Of a stretch of DNA of 64,000 nucleotides, positions 1-8,841 are shown piece by piece (position 1 is the first letter of the stretch; the number at the start of each line of letters is the position of its first letter). The stretch spans positions 392,584 through 456,583 of the forward strand of contig NZ_SZPR01000019.1 in the NCBI RefSeq assembly GCF_005280195.1, given 5' to 3'. The translations under genes and the position numbers were made by a program. The notes under the pieces are model-generated. The model did not search any database. It had not been told where the DNA came from and was given only the letters and a program-made list of their open reading frames with translations. The stretch is from Streptomyces galbus. GTDB taxonomy: Bacteria; Actinomycetota; Actinomycetes; Streptomycetales; Streptomycetaceae.

Positions 1-2508
1 TCGGACGCGGGCGGTCAGCGGCTGGTGATCGCCCGGGACAGCGGGGAGGCCACGCTGTGGCCGGCGCTGCCGGTGGGCGAGGTGATCCGCCGGTACGAGG
101 AGGAGTACGGCCGTCCCGAGGACGCGCCGCAGCCGGCGCCGGCCGCGGCGCGGGTGGACCTGAACCAGACGTCGTTCCTGCTGTCGCCGCCGGAGTGGCT
201 GCAGGAGGCGGCGGACAAGCTGGGCATCCCGGACCGGCGGGAGCCGTCGGGGAGTTCGCCGTCGGCGGCCGCCGCGTCGGGGACGGACGGCGCCGGTACG
301 GGCGCCGGGGCCGCGGCCGCTTCTGCTGCCGGGGGTGCGGTGACGCCGGATCCCTCGCTGCCGCGGACGCAGGCGGGGGTGCCGGGCGGGGAGGGCGCCG
401 GAGCGGAGCCCGGTGCCGGTGTGCCTGCCGCTTCCGTGTCCGGCGCGTCCGCTGCGCCCGCCGCTCCCGTCGGGGCGACGCCCTGGGCGGGGACGGACAC
501 CAACGCCGATGCCGGCGACGACCGTTCCGTGCCGCTGCCCGCGACCGTGTTCGCGCCGCCGCTGAGCGGCTCGGACGACGAGCCCCGGCCGCCGGTCGCG
601 CCGCCGGACGCCAAGACGGCCCTGATCTCGGGCGGCAGCCAGCTCCCGCCGACGGCGTTCGCGCCGGCGCTGGACGACCCGCACGCGCCGGACGCGCAGG
701 GCACGCCGCCCACGCCGCCCGCCCCGCCGTCCGGTCCCTCGTACGGCTACCCGCAGGGCCCCGGTGCCGGAGCGGGTCCCGCGGGCGCGCCCCAGGACGG
801 CCCGGGCGCGCCCGGACGCCCGCTCGCGCCCCACGCCGGTGACATCGCCGACGCGGCCACCAGCAAGGCGGCCCCGCCGCCGCGGCGCGGGGGCGGCGCC
901 ACGCCTCCGCCCCCGCCGGGAGTGCCGGGTGCGCCGGGCGCGCGGGCGGGCGGTACGCCTCCGCCGCCGTCGGCGCCGGGTGGGGGCGGGTACGTGGCGA
1001 CGCAGTTCGTGTCGTCGCTGGGCCCCGACGGCCCCGAGGGTGCTCCGGGCGCTCCGGGTGCGCCGGCCCCGCCCCCGCCGCCGGGCGCGCCGGTCGGCAC
1101 GCCGCCGGGCGGTGTGCACCATGCGGAGACGATGTTCGCCGACCCGAACCGGCCGGGTGCCGGGCCGGTGCCTCCGCCTCCGCCGGGCATGCCGGGTGTG
1201 CCGGGAGCCCCGCAGGGCCCCTCCGCCCCCGCGCCGCAGCAGCCCCCGGCCGCACCCGGCGCCCCGCAGGTGCCCGGTGCGCCCGGTGCGCCCGGTGGGC
1301 CGGGTGCTCCCGGTCGGCCCGGCGGGCCCCGCGGGGCCGTGCACCACGCGGAGACCGTCCTGGCCGCACCCCCGGTGGGCGGTCCGGGCGCGCCCCCGCC
1401 GCCGCACGCCCCCGGCGCTCCCGGGATGCCTCCGGGCGCCCCCGGTCCGGTGCCCCCGGGCGCCGTGCCGCCGCCGGGCGTGCCGGTGCCGGGGCAGCCG
1501 CCGGCGTACGGGTACCCGCAGCAGCCGCCCGGGCAGCCGACGGTGGGCCCCGGCTACCAGGCGGTGCTGCGCTACCGCGCGCAGGACGGCTCGGAACAGC
1601 AGCTCATCCGGCGTTCGGCGCCGGGGACGCCGCACCCGGAGTGGCAGATCTTCCACGAGCTGCGGGCGATGAACGTGCCGCCGGACCAGGTGCTGGAGCT
1701 GCACACCGAGCTGGAGTCGTGCGAGCTGCCGGGCGCGTACTGCGCGCGGATGATCCGGGAGCAGTGGCCGCAGGCGCGGATCACGAGCATCGCGCCGTAC
1801 GGCACGGACCACGCGAGCCGGCAGCAGGGGATGCAGCAACTGCTGGCCCATCAGGGCGAGTTGCACCAGGTGGCGGATGGTCCCGCGCGGCCCGCGCCGG
1901 TGCGGGCGCCGCTGCCGCCGGTGCACCCGGCGCCGCCGCTGCCGCCGGAGGCGGTGGCGCAGGAGTTGGGGGCGGCGTTCGGGCCGGGGATCTTCCGGTT
2001 CGAGCAGGCGGCGGTGTCCCGGCAGGGCGTGCCGCCGATCGTCGCGCACGCGCTGGTGGTGGCGGGCCTGCCGGTGGACGTGGGGCCGTTCTTCTGGGCG
2101 CAGGCCCAGCCGGGCCGCCCGGTGCCGACGCTGGCGGAGCTGGCGCAGGAGCGCGGGGTGCAGCCGGCGCCGGACGCCGGGTCGTACCTGGTGATGGGCA
2201 GCGACTTCGGCAAGGCGCTGTGTGTGCAGTACGGGACGGCGAACATCGTCGCGGTGCCGGTGGAGGCCGGTCCGGGCGGGGCGCCGGTGCCGCCGCAGTT
2301 CGTGAACACCGGGCTCGTGGAGTTCCAGCGGTGCCTGGCCCTGCTCGGGCGGATGTGGCGGCTGCGGTTCGGGCTGAACCAGGAGCAGGCGGGCCGCTGG
2401 ACCGTGGACTTCCAGGCGCAGCTCGCCGCGCTGGACCCGGCGGCGCTGGGCTCGCCGGAGAGCTGGTGGTCGGTGCTGCTGGAGCAGATGTGGGACGGCC
2501 TGCTGTGA
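1..2508 (+). CDS. Polymorphic-toxin-type deaminase / SUKH-4 domain protein, 5' end missing
   Basis: The reading frame is open from base 1 through the first possible GTG (25), so the true start lies upstream; relatives I recall begin with a short YrhB/Imm35-like domain of which only the tail remains. A very long Pro/Gly/Ala linker (about 130-1550) follows, with GAPGAPG-type collagen-like runs and spaced T-x-F/L motifs (PATVFAPP, PPTAFAPA, VATQFVSS, AETMFADP, AETVLAAPP). From about 1555 to 1850 is a domain resembling the XOO_2897-like deaminase family, with the zinc-site signature HTELESC...AYC. The last 170 codons (about 1960-2460) match SUKH-4 immunity proteins. SUKH domains usually neutralise nuclease or deaminase toxins in polymorphic toxin systems, so toxin-like and immunity-like modules on one chain are notable. 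No signal peptide or secretion domain is visible in the part present. The domain assignments are by family recall; the biological role is unknown. Confidence 0.75.
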   Translation, partial: SDAGGQRLVIARDSGEATLWPALPVGEVIRRYEEEYGRPEDAPQPAPAAARVDLNQTSFLLSPPEWLQEAADKLGIPDRREPSGSSPSAAAASGTDGAGTGAGAAAASAAGGAVTPDPSLPRTQAGVPGGEGAGAEPGAGVPAASVSGASAAPAAPVGATPWAGTDTNADAGDDRSVPLPATVFAPPLSGSDDEPRPPVAPPDAKTALISGGSQLPPTAFAPALDDPHAPDAQGTPPTPPAPPSGPSYGYPQGPGAGAGPAGAPQDGPGAPGRPLAPHAGDIADAATSKAAPPPRRGGGATPPPPPGVPGAPGARAGGTPPPPSAPGGGGYVATQFVSSLGPDGPEGAPGAPGAPAPPPPPGAPVGTPPGGVHHAETMFADPNRPGAGPVPPPPPGMPGVPGAPQGPSAPAPQQPPAAPGAPQVPGAPGAPGGPGAPGRPGGPRGAVHHAETVLAAPPVGGPGAPPPPHAPGAPGMPPGAPGPVPPGAVPPPGVPVPGQPPAYGYPQQPPGQPTVGPGYQAVLRYRAQDGSEQQLIRRSAPGTPHPEWQIFHELRAMNVPPDQVLELHTELESCELPGAYCARMIREQWPQARITSIAPYGTDHASRQQGMQQLLAHQGELHQVADGPARPAPVRAPLPPVHPAPPLPPEAVAQELGAAFGPGIFRFEQAAVSRQGVPPIVAHALVVAGLPVDVGPFFWAQAQPGRPVPTLAELAQERGVQPAPDAGSYLVMGSDFGKALCVQYGTANIVAVPVEAGPGGAPVPPQFVNTGLVEFQRCLALLGRMWRLRFGLNQEQAGRWTVDFQAQLAALDPAALGSPESWWSVLLEQMWDGLL

Positions 2509-2630
2509 GGTGAACGTCCCGCCCTGCGCGGTGCGGTGGGGGCCGGGCCCGGTCGTACGACGGGGCCCGGCCCTCCGCTGTGTCCGGGGTGGTGCGTGTC
2601 CGGTGCTCGGAGTGTCGGGTTAGAACACTT

Positions 2631-2671
2631 ATGTCCGATACCTCAAGATGTGCGGAACGTCGTTCGGACAT
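2631..2671 (+). promoter_or_regulatory. Repeated ATGTCCGA-type half-sites in the leader of the coiled-coil gene
   Basis: ATGTCCGA at 2631-2638 is the exact inverse of TCGGACAT at 2664-2671, and a third related copy, ATGTGCGGA, lies between them at 2648-2656. They end 16 bases before the ATG at 2688. This could be an operator for a dimeric repressor or an RNA stem in the 5' leader. No convincing -35/-10 pair was found. Confidence 0.35.
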
Positions 2672-2687
2672 CGTTTGGGGTTCCAGG

Positions 2688-3572
2688 ATGAGCAGCGCAC
2701 CGGTGTCGCCGTACGGGTTCGTGGCCGTCCGCGGGCGGGGGTACCGGCCCGCGCAGGTGGAGGCGCACGCCGCCGGGATCTGCGCCGAGCGGGACGCGGC
2801 GTGGGAGCGCGCCGCCCGGCTGACGGTGCTCGCCCGGGAGATGGAGTCCGAGGTGGAGCGGTTGCGCGAGGCCGTCGGGCGGCTCGCGCCGCAGACCTAC
2901 GACGCGCTCGGGGAGTCGGCGCGGCACCTGTTCCGGCTCGCGCAGGAGGAGGCCGCGGCCGTGCGGGAACGCGCCCGGCAGGAGGCGGACGAGCGGGTCG
3001 CCCGGGCCGAGGAGCGCGCCCGGGCGGTGCGCGGGGCGGCGCAGGAACGGGCGGACGCACTGCGTGCCCAGACCGAGGAACGCGCCCGCGCCCGGCTGCT
3101 CGCCGCGCAGACGGAGGCGGACGCGATCCGTGTCACGGCCCGTGCGGAGGTCAAGGAGAGCCGGGCCGAGGCCCTCGAGGGGCTGCGCGAGCTGCGGCGC
3201 CGCACCGAGGCACTGCTCGCCGAGCAGGAGAAGGAGCAGGCCGAGCGGTGGGCCGCGGTCGAACGCGAGGAGGCCGAGCGGGCCGCCGCCCTCGACGCCG
3301 AGCACGCCCGGCGGGCCGCGCTCGCCGAGGCCGCACTGGCCCGCGCGGAGCAGGAGTTGGCCGACGCCGAGGAGGCGGACCGGCGCGGGCAGGAGGAGGC
3401 CGACGCGCGGGCCGCCGGGATCCTGGCCGCGGCCCGGCAGCACGAGGAGAGCGTCGCCCAGGAGACGGAGCGGATCCTGCGCGAGCACGGGGCGGTGTGG
3501 GACGACGTGTGCGCCCACATGGACCACATGCGCACCAGCCTGACGGCGCTGACGGGGCGCACGGTCGACTGA
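2688..3572 (+). CDS. Coiled-coil protein of the Streptomyces 'cellulose-binding protein' family
   Basis: A 294-residue protein built almost wholly of Ala/Arg/Glu-rich helix from about residue 30 to 285, with long heptad-like runs, so an extended coiled coil. The N-terminus (SPYGFVAVRGRGYRPAQVEAH) looks like the short DivIVA-like head found in streptomycete filament or polarity proteins. The family is annotated cellulose-binding after S. reticuli AbpS, but the sequence itself suggests a cytoplasmic or envelope-associated structural protein; no signal peptide or membrane segment is present. I chose the ATG at 2688 because the head motif begins right after it; the upstream in-frame extension lacks family resemblance. 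The ribosome site is weak (TTCCAGG). Function beyond coiled-coil scaffolding is inference. Confidence 0.75.
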   Translation: MSSAPVSPYGFVAVRGRGYRPAQVEAHAAGICAERDAAWERAARLTVLAREMESEVERLREAVGRLAPQTYDALGESARHLFRLAQEEAAAVRERARQEADERVARAEERARAVRGAAQERADALRAQTEERARARLLAAQTEADAIRVTARAEVKESRAEALEGLRELRRRTEALLAEQEKEQAERWAAVEREEAERAAALDAEHARRAALAEAALARAEQELADAEEADRRGQEEADARAAGILAAARQHEESVAQETERILREHGAVWDDVCAHMDHMRTSLTALTGRTVD

Positions 3573-3606
3573 CCGCGACCGCGACCGCGACCGCGACCGC
3601 GACTGA
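3571..3606 (+). repeat. GACCGC hexamer tandem repeat
   Basis: About six head-to-tail copies of GACCGC start inside the stop codon of the coiled-coil gene and run into the convergent gap before the symporter gene. It is a simple-sequence repeat, probably from slippage, with no visible coding role. Confidence 0.7.
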
Positions 3607-3702
3607 GGCGGAGCCGGAGCCGGAAGCAGGGAGCGGGAATGCGGGAGCGGGGAGCCCGGGGCCCGCTCCCGCCCCGCCCTCAGGCCCCGCCCGCCCCCGC
3701 CC

Positions 3703-5373
3703 TCACGCTCCCCGTCCGCCCCCGCCCCCGCGCACCGCGCCCGCCAGGATCCAGCTCTCCACCGCTTCGTACTGGCGGCGCTGTTCCTCCGCCTTCGCGC
3801 GGCCCGAGGCGAGGGTGCCGAGCCAGCCGAGGGCGAAGCCGAGCGGGATGGTGAGGAGGCCGGTGGTGGTGAACGGGAACCAGGTGAAGTCGGCCTCGGG
3901 GAAAGCCGATCCCGGCGCGCCGGAGACCAGCCGGGTGCCCGGCATCACCGCCAGCATCGCCAGCGTGCCGCCGATCAGCGTGGCGAGCAGGCCGGTGCGG
4001 GTGTAGCGGCGCCAGAAGAGGCTGTAGACCAGGGCCGGGGCGAGGGCCGAGGCGCCGATGCAGAAGCTGAGGGTCACCAGCGGCTGGAGGCTGCGGTGCT
4101 GGATCTGCGCGGCCAGCAGCACCGTCGGGACGCCGACCGTCAGCGCGGACAACCGGGCCAGCAGCATCTCGCGGCGCGGGGACGCCTCGTGCCGCCGGGA
4201 GGCGAACACGTCGTGGGCCAGGGAGTTGGCGCAGGCGAGGATCATCCCGGCGACGGAGGCGAGGACGGTCAGGAAGATCGCGGTGGTGACCGTGGTGAAC
4301 AGCAGCGTCTCCCCGGTGGAGACGTCCACGCCGAGGGCCGCGCGCGAGCCCAGCAGGTAGGCGGTGTTGCCCTGCGGGTCGGCGCCGGCGATCACGGCCC
4401 GCCCGACCAGGGCCGTCGCACCGAACCCGACGACGGTGATCACCAGCACGAACAGCACCACGCAGGACACCGCCCAGGACAGCGAGCGGCGCACCTGGCG
4501 GGCGGTGGAGGCGGTGTACGTGCGCATGGTGATGTGGGGCAGGCAGGCGCCGCCGAGGACCACCGACAGCTCGGCGCTGATCATGTCGAGGTCGGCGTAC
4601 GGCCCGCCGCCGAACTGCAGGCCGGAGCGCAGGAACGCGTCGCCGACCCCGCTGCCGCGGGCAGCCGCCTCGAACAGGGCGCCGGGCTGCCAGTCGAACC
4701 GGGCGAGGATCAGCAGCGCGACGGCGGCACCGGAGCCCAGCAGCATCACGATCTTCACCATCTGGATGAGGGCGGTGCCCTTCATCCCGCCGATCGCCGC
4801 GTAGCTGATCATCAGCACGCCCATGCAGAGGACACAGCCGGTCTGCAGGGAGTCGCCGGAGAAGCCCAGGATGAAGGCGAGCAGTTGGCCGGTGCCGGCG
4901 AGCTGCACCAGCATCATCGGCAGCAGCGCGGCGAGCGTGACCAGGCAGGCCGTGATGCGCACCGCCCGCCCGGGCATCCGGCGGGCCAGCACGTCGCCCA
5001 TGGTGAACCGGCCCGCGTTGCGCAGGGGTTCGGCCAGCAGGAACATCAGCAGCATCAGCGACAGCGCCGTGCTGAGGGCGAGGACGACCCCGTCGTAGCC
5101 GGCCAGCGCGATCACTCCGCCGGTGCCCAGCACGGTGGCCGCGGAGATGTAGTCGCCGGCGATGGCCAGGCCGTTGCGCAGCGGGGACAGGGAGCGGTAG
5201 CCGGTGTAGAACTCGTCGAGGTCGTCGCGGTCCGGGCCGGTCATCACGCACAGCAGCAGGGTGACGGTGGCGACGGCGGTGAAGGCGACGAGGGACATGG
5301 TCTGCGCTCCGCCGCCGAAGTCGGTGACGGCGGAGGCGAGTTCGGCGGGCGCGGCGGGGCGGGGCGCGGTCAT
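3703..5373 (-). CDS. Sodium/solute symporter, cation-acetate symporter (ActP) type
   Basis: A 556-residue membrane protein of the SSS family with about 13 hydrophobic segments. Diagnostic stretches include the N-terminal EFYTGYRSLSPLRNGLAIAG with DYISAATVLG, typical of ActP-like monocarboxylate symporters, and the sodium-site region around SLAHDVFA. It presumably takes up acetate or a related short carboxylate with Na+. The ATG at 5373 overlaps the TGA of the upstream DUF485 gene by four bases (ATGA), so the two are translationally coupled. The same pair order (yjcH-actP) is standard in bacteria, which supports the call. The substrate is inferred from family and context; pyruvate or propionate are alternatives. 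Confidence 0.88.
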   Translation of the reverse strand: MTAPRPAAPAELASAVTDFGGGAQTMSLVAFTAVATVTLLLCVMTGPDRDDLDEFYTGYRSLSPLRNGLAIAGDYISAATVLGTGGVIALAGYDGVVLALSTALSLMLLMFLLAEPLRNAGRFTMGDVLARRMPGRAVRITACLVTLAALLPMMLVQLAGTGQLLAFILGFSGDSLQTGCVLCMGVLMISYAAIGGMKGTALIQMVKIVMLLGSGAAVALLILARFDWQPGALFEAAARGSGVGDAFLRSGLQFGGGPYADLDMISAELSVVLGGACLPHITMRTYTASTARQVRRSLSWAVSCVVLFVLVITVVGFGATALVGRAVIAGADPQGNTAYLLGSRAALGVDVSTGETLLFTTVTTAIFLTVLASVAGMILACANSLAHDVFASRRHEASPRREMLLARLSALTVGVPTVLLAAQIQHRSLQPLVTLSFCIGASALAPALVYSLFWRRYTRTGLLATLIGGTLAMLAVMPGTRLVSGAPGSAFPEADFTWFPFTTTGLLTIPLGFALGWLGTLASGRAKAEEQRRQYEAVESWILAGAVRGGGGGRGA

Positions 5374-5879
5374 CGCCGTGCCTCCCGCCGGGCGTCCACC
5401 TCGGCCTGGTGGCGGATGCGCCGGGCCAGGGGGTCGACGTGGCGGCGCGCGGTGTGCTCGTAGAGGGCGATCGCCAGCAGGGTGACGGGGAGTTGGGCCA
5501 GGGCGAGCAGCAGTCCGGCGGGCAGGCCGTCGGCGACGCGGGCGGTCGTCACCGACGGTGCGCACGCCGACAGGACGAGGAAGACGAGGAAGTAGCCGAG
5601 CGCGGTGAGCGTGGCCACGCGCCGCTGCCACCGGTAGGCGGTGCGCAGGACCCGCAGGTCGCTGTGGTGCCCGAGCGGGGCGTGCTGCGGCTGCCGGCGC
5701 GGCGCGGGCCCGGGCGGAGGCGGGGCGGGGGCGGGGGCGGGCTGCCAGGGGTAGGTGAGGTGCGGCTGCCGGTGCGGCTGCGGGTGTGGCTGTGGCTGTG
5801 GCTGTGGCGAGGGGCTCGGCGGGGAGGCGGCGTACGGCGGTGGGGTGCGGTGGGGCGGGGGATACGGGTCGTGGGACAT
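5370..5879 (-). CDS. DUF485 membrane protein, partner of the symporter
   Basis: A 169-residue protein with a Pro/Gln/His-rich cytoplasmic N-terminus (PQPQPQPHPQPH run, residues about 25-45) followed by the DUF485 core (LRTAYRWQRRVATLTALGYFLVF) with two transmembrane helices and a basic, charged C-terminus. DUF485 proteins (YjcH in E. coli) are encoded beside acetate symporters and are thought to support or regulate them. The ATG at 5879 has a good AAGGAG site seven bases upstream; a longer reading to 5945 lacks a ribosome site. The last bases overlap the symporter start. The GTGGCT-type hexamer repeats in the DNA at 5777-5812 encode the PQ run. Confidence 0.85.
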   Translation of the reverse strand: MSHDPYPPPHRTPPPYAASPPSPSPQPQPQPHPQPHRQPHLTYPWQPAPAPAPPPPGPAPRRQPQHAPLGHHSDLRVLRTAYRWQRRVATLTALGYFLVFLVLSACAPSVTTARVADGLPAGLLLALAQLPVTLLAIALYEHTARRHVDPLARRIRHQAEVDARREARR

Positions 5880-6089
5880 CCCGGACTCCTTGCGCGGCTC
5901 GGGTCCGTGGCGGCGGACCGCAGGGAGGTGGGGGGTGCGGGCCACGCACGCTACTCGCCGGTCACCCGCCGCGCGGGGTTTTCAGCAAACTGGGTGGTCG
6001 GTATGCGCTTACTGCGCGACGACCGGGCTGACCTGCGGGTGTTACCGAAGGTTACGCCGCAACTGCCGCCGTTCCGGGACCCGGTGCCC

Positions 6090-7592
6090 TCAGTCGTCGG
6101 GCTCCGTCAGCACCGGGAAGCGCCGCGGGGCCACCAGCAGCAGGACCAGGAAGGCCAGCGCGGCGGCGCAGGCGGCGCCCAGGTAGACCGCGTGCACCGC
6201 GTCCGCGACCGCCCGCCGCGTGGCCTCCGCCACGGCCCCGTCGTCCAGCCCGCGCGCGACCGCGTCCAGGTCGCCCGCGCCGCCCAGCCGCGCGGCCAGC
6301 ACCCCGTTGGCCACCGCGCCGAACAGCGCAGCGCCCACCGTCTGGCCGGTCTGCCGGCAGAACAGCACCGACGCGGTCGTGGTGCCCCGCTCCGACCAGG
6401 CCACCGTGGACTGCACCCCGACGATCAGCGGCAGCTGGAACAGCCCGAGCGCCGCCCCGAGCAGCAGCATCAGCAGCGTCGGCTGCCAGGCCGCGCCCGG
6501 GTACGGCAGGAACGGGAACGCCAGCAGGACCAGGGCGGCCGCGCCGATGCCGAGCAGCGCGGTGTTGCGGAAGCCGATCCGCCGGTACACGTGCTGGCTC
6601 AGCGCCGCCGACACCGGCCAGCTCACCGTCCACACCGACAGCACGAACCCGGCGGCCACCGGCGCGAGTCCCAGCACCGCCTGGGCGTACGTCGGCAGGA
6701 ACACCGTCGGCGCCACCATCAGCAGCCCCAGCGCGCCGAGCGCGAGGTTGACCGCGGCGATCGTGCGGCGCCGCCACACCCACCCCGGGATGATCGGCTC
6801 GGCCGCCCGCCGCTCCACCAGCACCACCACCGCCACCAGGGCGAGGCCCAGGCCGAACAGGGCGAGGGACGGCGCCGACAGCCACGCCCACGCCACCCCG
6901 CCCTGCACCAGCGCGGTCAACAGCACGCCCCCGCAGGCGAACACCGCCAGCGCCCCCGCCCAGTCGACCCGCGCACGGTCCGCCGACTCGCGCTGCGGCT
7001 CGTGCAGGTGACGGACGATCAGCCACAACGCCACCGCGCCGATGGGCAGGTTGACCAGGAAGATCCACCGCCAGTCCGCGTACGCCGCGAGCACCCCGCC
7101 CAGACCCGGCCCGGCGACCGCCGAGACCGCCCACACCGTGGACAGCTTCGCCTGGATCTTCGGCCGTTCCCGCAGCGGGTACAGGTCGGCGGCCAGCGTC
7201 TGCACCGTGCCCTGCAGCGCCCCGCCGCCCAGCCCCTGCACGACCCGGAACGCGATCAGCGCGCCCATGTCCCACGCCAGCGCGCACAGCAGCGAACCCA
7301 GCAGGAACACCGCCGCGCCCGCCACCAGCACCGGCTTGCGGCCGAAGGTGTCGGACAGCTTGCCGTAGACCGGCAGGGTCACCGTCACCGCCAGCAGGTA
7401 GCCGGAGAACAGCCAGGAGAACACCGAGAAGCCGCCCAGGTCGCCGACGATCTGCGGGACGGCGGTGGAGGCGATCGTCGAGTCGAGCGCGGCCAGCGCC
7501 ATCGCCAGCATCAGCGCGGCGACCACGGCGCCCCGCCGGCCGGGTTCGGTTCGTCGCGCGGTGTGCGGCGCCGCCGGTTTCGTGGTCCCCAC
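6090..7592 (-). CDS. MFS efflux transporter, DHA2 (EmrB/QacA) family
   Basis: A 500-residue, 14-helix drug:H+ antiporter-type protein. Motif C-like and family hallmarks are present: LDSTIASTAVPQIVGDLG in helix 1, GKLSDTFGRKPVL (motif A) after helix 2, and RVVQGLGGGALQGTVQTL in helix 4. The DHA2 family exports toxic lipophilic compounds or antibiotics; the substrate cannot be read from sequence. I chose GTG at 7592 over the 20-codon-longer start because AGGAGGGGG lies seven bases upstream of it. There is no adjacent TetR or MarR regulator; the next gene on that side, 460 bases away, is a divergent ABC transporter. Confidence 0.88.
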   Translation of the reverse strand: MGTTKPAAPHTARRTEPGRRGAVVAALMLAMALAALDSTIASTAVPQIVGDLGGFSVFSWLFSGYLLAVTVTLPVYGKLSDTFGRKPVLVAGAAVFLLGSLLCALAWDMGALIAFRVVQGLGGGALQGTVQTLAADLYPLRERPKIQAKLSTVWAVSAVAGPGLGGVLAAYADWRWIFLVNLPIGAVALWLIVRHLHEPQRESADRARVDWAGALAVFACGGVLLTALVQGGVAWAWLSAPSLALFGLGLALVAVVVLVERRAAEPIIPGWVWRRRTIAAVNLALGALGLLMVAPTVFLPTYAQAVLGLAPVAAGFVLSVWTVSWPVSAALSQHVYRRIGFRNTALLGIGAAALVLLAFPFLPYPGAAWQPTLLMLLLGAALGLFQLPLIVGVQSTVAWSERGTTTASVLFCRQTGQTVGAALFGAVANGVLAARLGGAGDLDAVARGLDDGAVAEATRRAVADAVHAVYLGAACAAALAFLVLLLVAPRRFPVLTEPDD

Positions 7593-8052
7593 CGGACCCC
7601 CTCCTCGTTTTCCGGTGCCCCTTGCATCTATGTGCGGGACACAGCTTCCCACCAGGGCGGCCGGTCGCGGGAGGTGGAGCGGCCCCCGAGGGGGTCTCCA
7701 CCCGTCGGTGGAGGGCCCCTAGGGGTTCCTCCGCATCAGGGGTCGGGGAGGGCTCGTCCCGACGGAGGACGAGAGCGGGGCCCGGCCGTCCTTAACCTGG
7801 CTTTACGCCGAGGGGGCGGGCAAGCACCACCGGCCGGTGGTGGGGATAACCCCCCACGAAGACGGGTCCGGGCACCAGCGCGCCGGACCACCGCCGACCG
7901 CCAGACTCTGGGACAGGCCGAGGGGCCCGGGAGACCGGGCACCACCGGCACGACGGCACCGGCCGCACGCGGCACCACCCGCACTGCGGCACCCGTACGA
8001 CCCGCACCGCGCACCGGTGCGGCCATGTGATGACCGACATAGGAGACTTACC
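7593..8052. other. Divergent intergenic region between efflux pump and ABC exporter
   Basis: 460 bases without a credible gene. It must hold promoters for both flanking units. A perfect hairpin, CTCCACC-CGTC-GGTGGAG, lies at 7696-7713, next to a CCCC/GGGG pairing at 7683-7694; either could be an operator. A TTAACC...TTTACG stretch sits at 7792-7806. No confident -35/-10 pair was found. The 240 bases before the GTG at 8053 suggest a long leader or a far-upstream promoter. Confidence 0.5.
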
Positions 8053-8841
8053 GTGACATCGGCTGTGACCATTCCCAGGCACGGGGGCAGTGGAGGGCGT
8101 ACGGCCGTTGCCGCGCGGGCGCGGCAGGTCGTCAAGGCGTACGGGTCGGGGGAGACCCGGGTCGTCGCGCTCGACCACGTCGACGTGGACATCGCCCGCG
8201 GCCAGTTCACCGCGATCATGGGCCCCTCGGGGTCCGGCAAGTCCACCCTGATGCACTGCCTCGCCGGTCTCGACACCGTCACGTCCGGGCAGATCTACCT
8301 GGACGAGACCGAGATCACCGGCCTGAAGGACAAGAAGCTCACCCAACTGCGGCGCGACCGCGTCGGGTTCATCTTCCAGGCGTTCAACCTGCTGCCCACG
8401 CTGAACGCGCTGGAGAACATCACGCTGCCCATGGACATCGCCGGCCGCAAGCCCGACCGGGCCTGGCTGGACCGGGTCGTGGAGACCGTCGGCCTGGCCG
8501 GCCGGCTCAAGCACCGCCCGACCCAGCTCTCCGGCGGCCAGCAGCAGCGCGTCGCGGTGGCCCGCGCCCTCGCCGCGCGCCCCGAGATCATCTTCGGCGA
8601 CGAGCCGACCGGCAACCTCGACTCGCGGGCCGGCGCCGAAGTCCTCGGCTTCCTGCGCAGATCGGTCGACGAACTGGGCCAGACCATCGTGATCGTCACC
8701 CACGACCCGGTGGCCGCCTCCTACGCCGACCGCGTGCTGTACCTCGCCGACGGCCGCATCGTCGACGAGATGTTCAACCCGACCGCCGAGCAGGTCCTGG
8801 ACCGCATGAAGGACTTCGACGCCCGGGGGCGCACGTCATGA
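8053..8841 (+). CDS. ABC transporter ATP-binding protein, MacB/LolD-like
   Basis: A 262-residue ATPase with Walker A GPSGSGKST, Q-loop FIFQAFNLLP, signature LSGGQQQRVAVARAL, Walker B IIFGDEPTGNLDS and the switch histidine in VTHDPVAA. The type VI/VII pattern (FtsE/LolD/MacB) goes with mechanotransmission rather than substrate translocation. The GTG at 8053 has AGGAGA seven bases upstream. Its stop overlaps the permease ATG (8838-8841), so the two form a coupled exporter. A close paralogue lies at 40333-41106. Substrate unknown; candidates are lipids, lipoproteins or antimicrobial peptides. Confidence 0.93.
   Translation: MTSAVTIPRHGGSGGRTAVAARARQVVKAYGSGETRVVALDHVDVDIARGQFTAIMGPSGSGKSTLMHCLAGLDTVTSGQIYLDETEITGLKDKKLTQLRRDRVGFIFQAFNLLPTLNALENITLPMDIAGRKPDRAWLDRVVETVGLAGRLKHRPTQLSGGQQQRVAVARALAARPEIIFGDEPTGNLDSRAGAEVLGFLRRSVDELGQTIVIVTHDPVAASYADRVLYLADGRIVDEMFNPTAEQVLDRMKDFDARGRTS

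Noticed and set aside
2668-2690. A start for the coiled-coil gene up to 36 codons upstream
   Set aside because: The extension crosses the inverted-repeat leader and has no similarity to the family's N-terminus.
5409-8030. An 873-codon plus-strand open frame across the DUF485 and efflux pump genes
   Set aside because: Antisense shadow; Gln/Arg/His-rich low-complexity translation.
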